Below are positions 6,204 to 8,225 of a DNA stretch of 8,225 nucleotides, in pieces. The position numbers were made by a program, and so were the translations under genes. Numbering within the stretch: position 1 is the stretch's first letter; each line of letters starts with the position of its first letter. The notes under the pieces were generated by a model. That model worked only from the letters and a program-made list of their open reading frames with translations, did not search any database and was not told the DNA's origin. The stretch spans positions 1 through 8,225 of the forward strand of contig JAIRNL010000212.1 of the NCBI GenBank assembly GCA_031258035.1. Direction: 5' to 3'. This stretch comes from Azoarcus sp. (lineage in GTDB: Bacteria; Pseudomonadota; Gammaproteobacteria; Burkholderiales; Rhodocyclaceae).

Positions 6204-6228
6204 CAGATTTTTCGTAGAGCATAGCTCC

Positions 6229-7815
6229 ATGTCCCACCAGAAAATCCTCATCCTCGACTTCGGCTCACAGGTCACGCAACTGATCGCCCGCCGCGTGCGC
6301 GAGGCGCATGTCTATTGTGAAATCCACCCCAACGATGTCTCCGACGCCTTCATCCGCGACTTCGCGCCCCAGGGCATCATCCTTTCGGGCAGCCACGCCA
6401 GCACCTATGAAGACCACCAGTTGCGCGCTCCGCGCGCGGTGTGGGAGATGGACGTGCCGATACTCGGCATCTGTTACGGCATGCAGACGATGGCGGTGCA
6501 ACTCGGCGGCGAGGTGAGTTGGAGCGACAGGCGCGAATTCGGTTACGCGGAAGTGCGCGCGCACGGCCACGGCCCGCTCCTGGACGGCATCGCCGATTTC
6601 ACCAGCGCCGAAGGCTACGGCATGTTCAAGGTGTGGATGAGCCACGGTGACAAGGTGACGAAGCTTCCGCCCGGCTTTGCTCTGATGGCCTCCACAGCCA
6701 GTTGTCCGGTCGCCGGCATGTTCGACGCGGCGCGGCGCTATTTCGCGGTGCAATTCCACCCCGAAGTCACCCATACCGTGCAAGGCGCGGCGATACTCAC
6801 CCGTTTCGTGCGCGACATTTGCGGCTGTATCGGCGACTGGAAAATGGGTCGCTACATCGACGAAGCCGTCGCCCGCATCCGCGCGCAGACTGGCGACGAA
6901 GAAGTCGTGCTCGGTCTCTCCGGCGGCGTCGACTCCTCGGTGGCGGCGGCGCTGATCCATCGCGCCATCGGCGGACGGCTGACCTGTGTCTTCGTCGATC
7001 ACGGCCTGTTGCGGCTCAACGAAGGGCGGATGGTGATGGACATGTTCGCCGGCAGGCTGCATGCGAAAGTGGCGCACATCGACGCTTCGGCGCAGTTCAT
7101 GGCGAAACTGGCTGGCGTGGCCGATCCCGAGCGCAAGCGCAAGATCATCGGGCGCGAATTCGTCGAAGTCTTCCAGACCGAGGCGAAAAAACTTGCCAAC
7201 GCTCGCTGGCTGGCTCAGGGCACGATCTACCCCGACGTGGTCGAATCCGGCGCCGCCGGAACGCGCAAGGCCGCCACGATCAAAAGCCATCACAATGTCG
7301 GCGGCCTGCCCGAGACCCTGGGCCTGAAACTGCTCGAACCGCTGCGGGAATTGTTCAAGGACGAAGTGCGTGAACTGGGTATCGCCCTTGGTCTGCCGCC
7401 CGAAATGGTTTATCGCCATCCCTTTCCCGGCCCCGGTCTGGGCGTGCGCATCCTCGGCGAAGTCAGGAGGGAATACGCCGACCTCTTGCGTGCCGCCGAC
7501 GCGATTTTCATCGACGAACTACGTTCCACCATCGAACCCAACAGCGGCAGGAGCTGGTACGACCTCACCAGCCAGGCGTTTGCCGTGTTTTTGCCGGTGA
7601 GAAGCGTCGGCGTGATGGGCGATGGCCGCACCTACGATTACGCCGTTGCCCTGCGCGCGGTACAGACCAGCGACTTCATGACGGCGGATTGGGCGGAACT
7701 TCCCTGGGCGCTGCTCAAGCGGGTCTCGAACCGCATCATCAACGAAGTGCGCGGCATCAACCGCGTGACCTATGACGTATCGAGCAAACCGCCGGCGACG
7801 ATCGAGTGGGAATGA
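6229..7815 (+). CDS. guaA: GMP synthase (glutamine-hydrolysing)
   Basis: The 528-residue enzyme aminates XMP to GMP using ATP and glutamine. The N-terminal class I amidotransferase domain begins KILILDFGSQVTQLIARRVRE. It carries the nucleophile Cys82 in GICYGMQ and the His177/Glu179 pair in VQFHPEVTHT. The ATP-pyrophosphatase domain carries the PP-loop LSGGVDSS (about 230-237) and GTIYPDVVES. The dimerisation domain ends RVTYDVSSKPPATIEWE, the standard C-terminus. The frame runs upstream to ATG 6193 inside the preceding gene, but ATG 6229 matches the family length (525 in E. coli). The ribosome site is weak (AGAG at 6216-6219) and lies in a small GAGC-ATA-GCTC stem. The last codons and stop, GAGTGGGAATGA, coincide with a known genomic-island attachment sequence. 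Confidence 0.98.
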   Translation: MSHQKILILDFGSQVTQLIARRVREAHVYCEIHPNDVSDAFIRDFAPQGIILSGSHASTYEDHQLRAPRAVWEMDVPILGICYGMQTMAVQLGGEVSWSDRREFGYAEVRAHGHGPLLDGIADFTSAEGYGMFKVWMSHGDKVTKLPPGFALMASTASCPVAGMFDAARRYFAVQFHPEVTHTVQGAAILTRFVRDICGCIGDWKMGRYIDEAVARIRAQTGDEEVVLGLSGGVDSSVAAALIHRAIGGRLTCVFVDHGLLRLNEGRMVMDMFAGRLHAKVAHIDASAQFMAKLAGVADPERKRKIIGREFVEVFQTEAKKLANARWLAQGTIYPDVVESGAAGTRKAATIKSHHNVGGLPETLGLKLLEPLRELFKDEVRELGIALGLPPEMVYRHPFPGPGLGVRILGEVRREYADLLRAADAIFIDELRSTIEPNSGRSWYDLTSQAFAVFLPVRSVGVMGDGRTYDYAVALRAVQTSDFMTADWAELPWALLKRVSNRIINEVRGINRVTYDVSSKPPATIEWE

Positions 7816-7824
7816 TTGGGCGTC

Positions 7825-7914
7825 TGGCACCGGCTGGCACCTGGTAGCACGAGAACACACCTAAGCCTGCGTCATTGCGGGATTTTTTGTGATTTCATTC
7901 GGCACCGGCTGGCA
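7825..7914. repeat. GGCACCGGCTGGCA direct repeats downstream of guaA
   Basis: A 14-bp sequence is repeated exactly at 7826-7839 and 7901-7914, 75 bp apart. Inside the first copy the heptamer TGGCACC occurs at 7825-7831 and 7835-7841, one helical turn apart, followed by the related TGGTAGCAC (7842-7850). Spaced direct heptamers next to a recombination site resemble integrase arm-type binding sites. That reading is inferred from position and pattern only. Confidence 0.55.
7866..7888 (+). terminator. Possible intrinsic terminator after guaA
   Basis: CCTGC (7866-7870) can pair with GCGGG (7877-7881), including one G-U pair, around a 6-nt loop. One A and then six T residues (7883-7888) follow. 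The stem is short, so strength is doubtful. It lies about 50 nt after the guaA stop and is the best candidate end of the guaB-guaA transcript. Confidence 0.5.
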
Positions 7915-7942
7915 ATCTTTGGCATCGCCAAGCACCGTTTTT

Positions 7943-8028
7943 TCATGGCATGATGAATGGCATTGAATGCTTCGATGCCATGATGTTCAATTGATACCAT
8001 GTGGCTACCCTTCTAGCGATCATGGTAT
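7943..8028. repeat. Cluster of CATGGYAT motifs in both orientations
   Basis: Five copies of a CATGGYAT-type motif occur in 86 bp. These are CATGGCAT at 7944-7951, ATGGCAT at 7957-7963, the inverse ATGCCATG at 7975-7982, ATACCATG at 7994-8001, and CATGGTAT at 8021-8028. They form two inverted pairs: a 9-bp pair TCATGGCAT/ATGCCATGA (7943-7951 with 7975-7983) and an 8-bp pair (7994-8001 with 8021-8028). This looks like a binding-site array or the ends of a small element; no protein in the window explains it. Confidence 0.55.
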
Positions 8029-8225
8029 TGATCTGACTAGGGCAATCGCATTTAAGAAATGAGCCCGAGTCCCAAGAGGGAAGCGCGATAGTCAGGGAGA
8101 CGCTCAGCGGTTTTACGGCGTGAGCGCAGGCTGCGCCTGGGGTACCGCGTATCCTGGCGCAGCAGGGAGAGGGCAAACTTTCGCAATGTCGAGAGATTTT
8201 GTGGCGCGTGATCCTTGCGCACCCG

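Larger units (their letters stand above)
7816..8225. other. 410-bp region after guaA without a convincing gene
   Basis: No reading frame here shows a recognisable protein family. A 77-codon minus-strand frame (8176-7943) has no ribosome site or domain and runs across the inverted repeats, so it is not called. An ATG at 8186 opens a frame beginning MSRDFVARDPCAP to the right edge; a purine-rich AGGGAGAGGG lies about 13 nt upstream, rather far. This could be the start of a gene beyond the window but is unproven. Composition in 7850-8060 is visibly more AT-rich than the gua genes. The region holds the direct repeats, possible terminator and inverted motif cluster listed separately. From memory tadA often follows guaA in related bacteria, and it is not seen here. 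Confidence 0.6.

Noticed and set aside
7919..7943. TTGGC-ATC-GCCAA stem followed by T6 as a terminator
   Set aside because: Six bases (GCACCG) separate the stem from the T-run, so it does not fit an intrinsic terminator. The 7866-7888 structure fits better.
8124..8136. GCGCAG-G-CTGCGC palindrome
   Set aside because: It is a single GC-rich inverted repeat with no T-run, neighbouring copy or gene context. It could be chance.
7943..8176. Minus-strand 77-codon frame beginning MPSPCCARIRGTPG
   Set aside because: It has no ribosome site, domain or plausible composition, and it runs through the inverted repeat cluster.
7816..8225. CRISPR array
   Set aside because: The repeats are short, unevenly spaced and in both orientations, with no uniform repeat-spacer pattern.

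Overview
The window reads as GC-rich chromosomal DNA of a proteobacterium, most likely a betaproteobacterium. The basis is the gene set and order: divergent smpB and ratA, ratA overlapping rnfH (UPF0125), a DUF4124 lipoprotein-like or periplasmic gene, then guaB and guaA. I know this arrangement from betaproteobacterial genomes, but I could not search for it. A species cannot be named from the sequence alone.

Layout from left to right. Positions 1-569 (minus) hold the N-terminal 189 residues of a P-loop ATPase that runs off the left edge. Positions 570-769 are non-coding, with a perfect GC hairpin and repeated TACCCCC motifs. Positions 770-948 form a self-contained tRNA-Lys(CTT) unit on the minus strand, with promoter, 76-nt tRNA with encoded CCA, and Rho-independent terminator. 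Positions 1066-2870 (minus) are smpB, yebC and ruvC, read in that order, probably as one transcript. Positions 3024-3787 (plus) are ratA and rnfH with a 4-nt overlap. Positions 3825-4352 (minus) encode an exported DUF4124 protein. Positions 4432-7815 (plus) are guaB, a small three-helix membrane protein gene, and guaA. Positions 7816-8225 have no convincing gene but are full of short direct and inverted repeats.

Functionally, most of the window is housekeeping. GuaB and GuaA carry out the two steps from IMP to GMP. SmpB rescues stalled ribosomes with tmRNA, YebC-family proteins assist translation or act as regulators, RatA is a ribosome- or quinone-related START-fold protein, and RuvC resolves Holliday junctions. 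The tRNA-Lys gene adds to the translation theme.

The unusual parts are at the joints. A visibly AT-richer membrane-protein gene sits inside the guaB-guaA operon. The 3' end of guaA, a site I recall as a genomic-island integration point, is followed by repeat-rich, AT-richer DNA that resembles an integrase-binding region. On the other side, the tRNA-Lys 3' end is followed by repeated TACCCCC motifs and an accessory-type ATPase. I see no complete new system here. The most promising lead is that the window may be a conserved core segment lying between two mobile-element insertion points, with the integrases, if any, outside the window.
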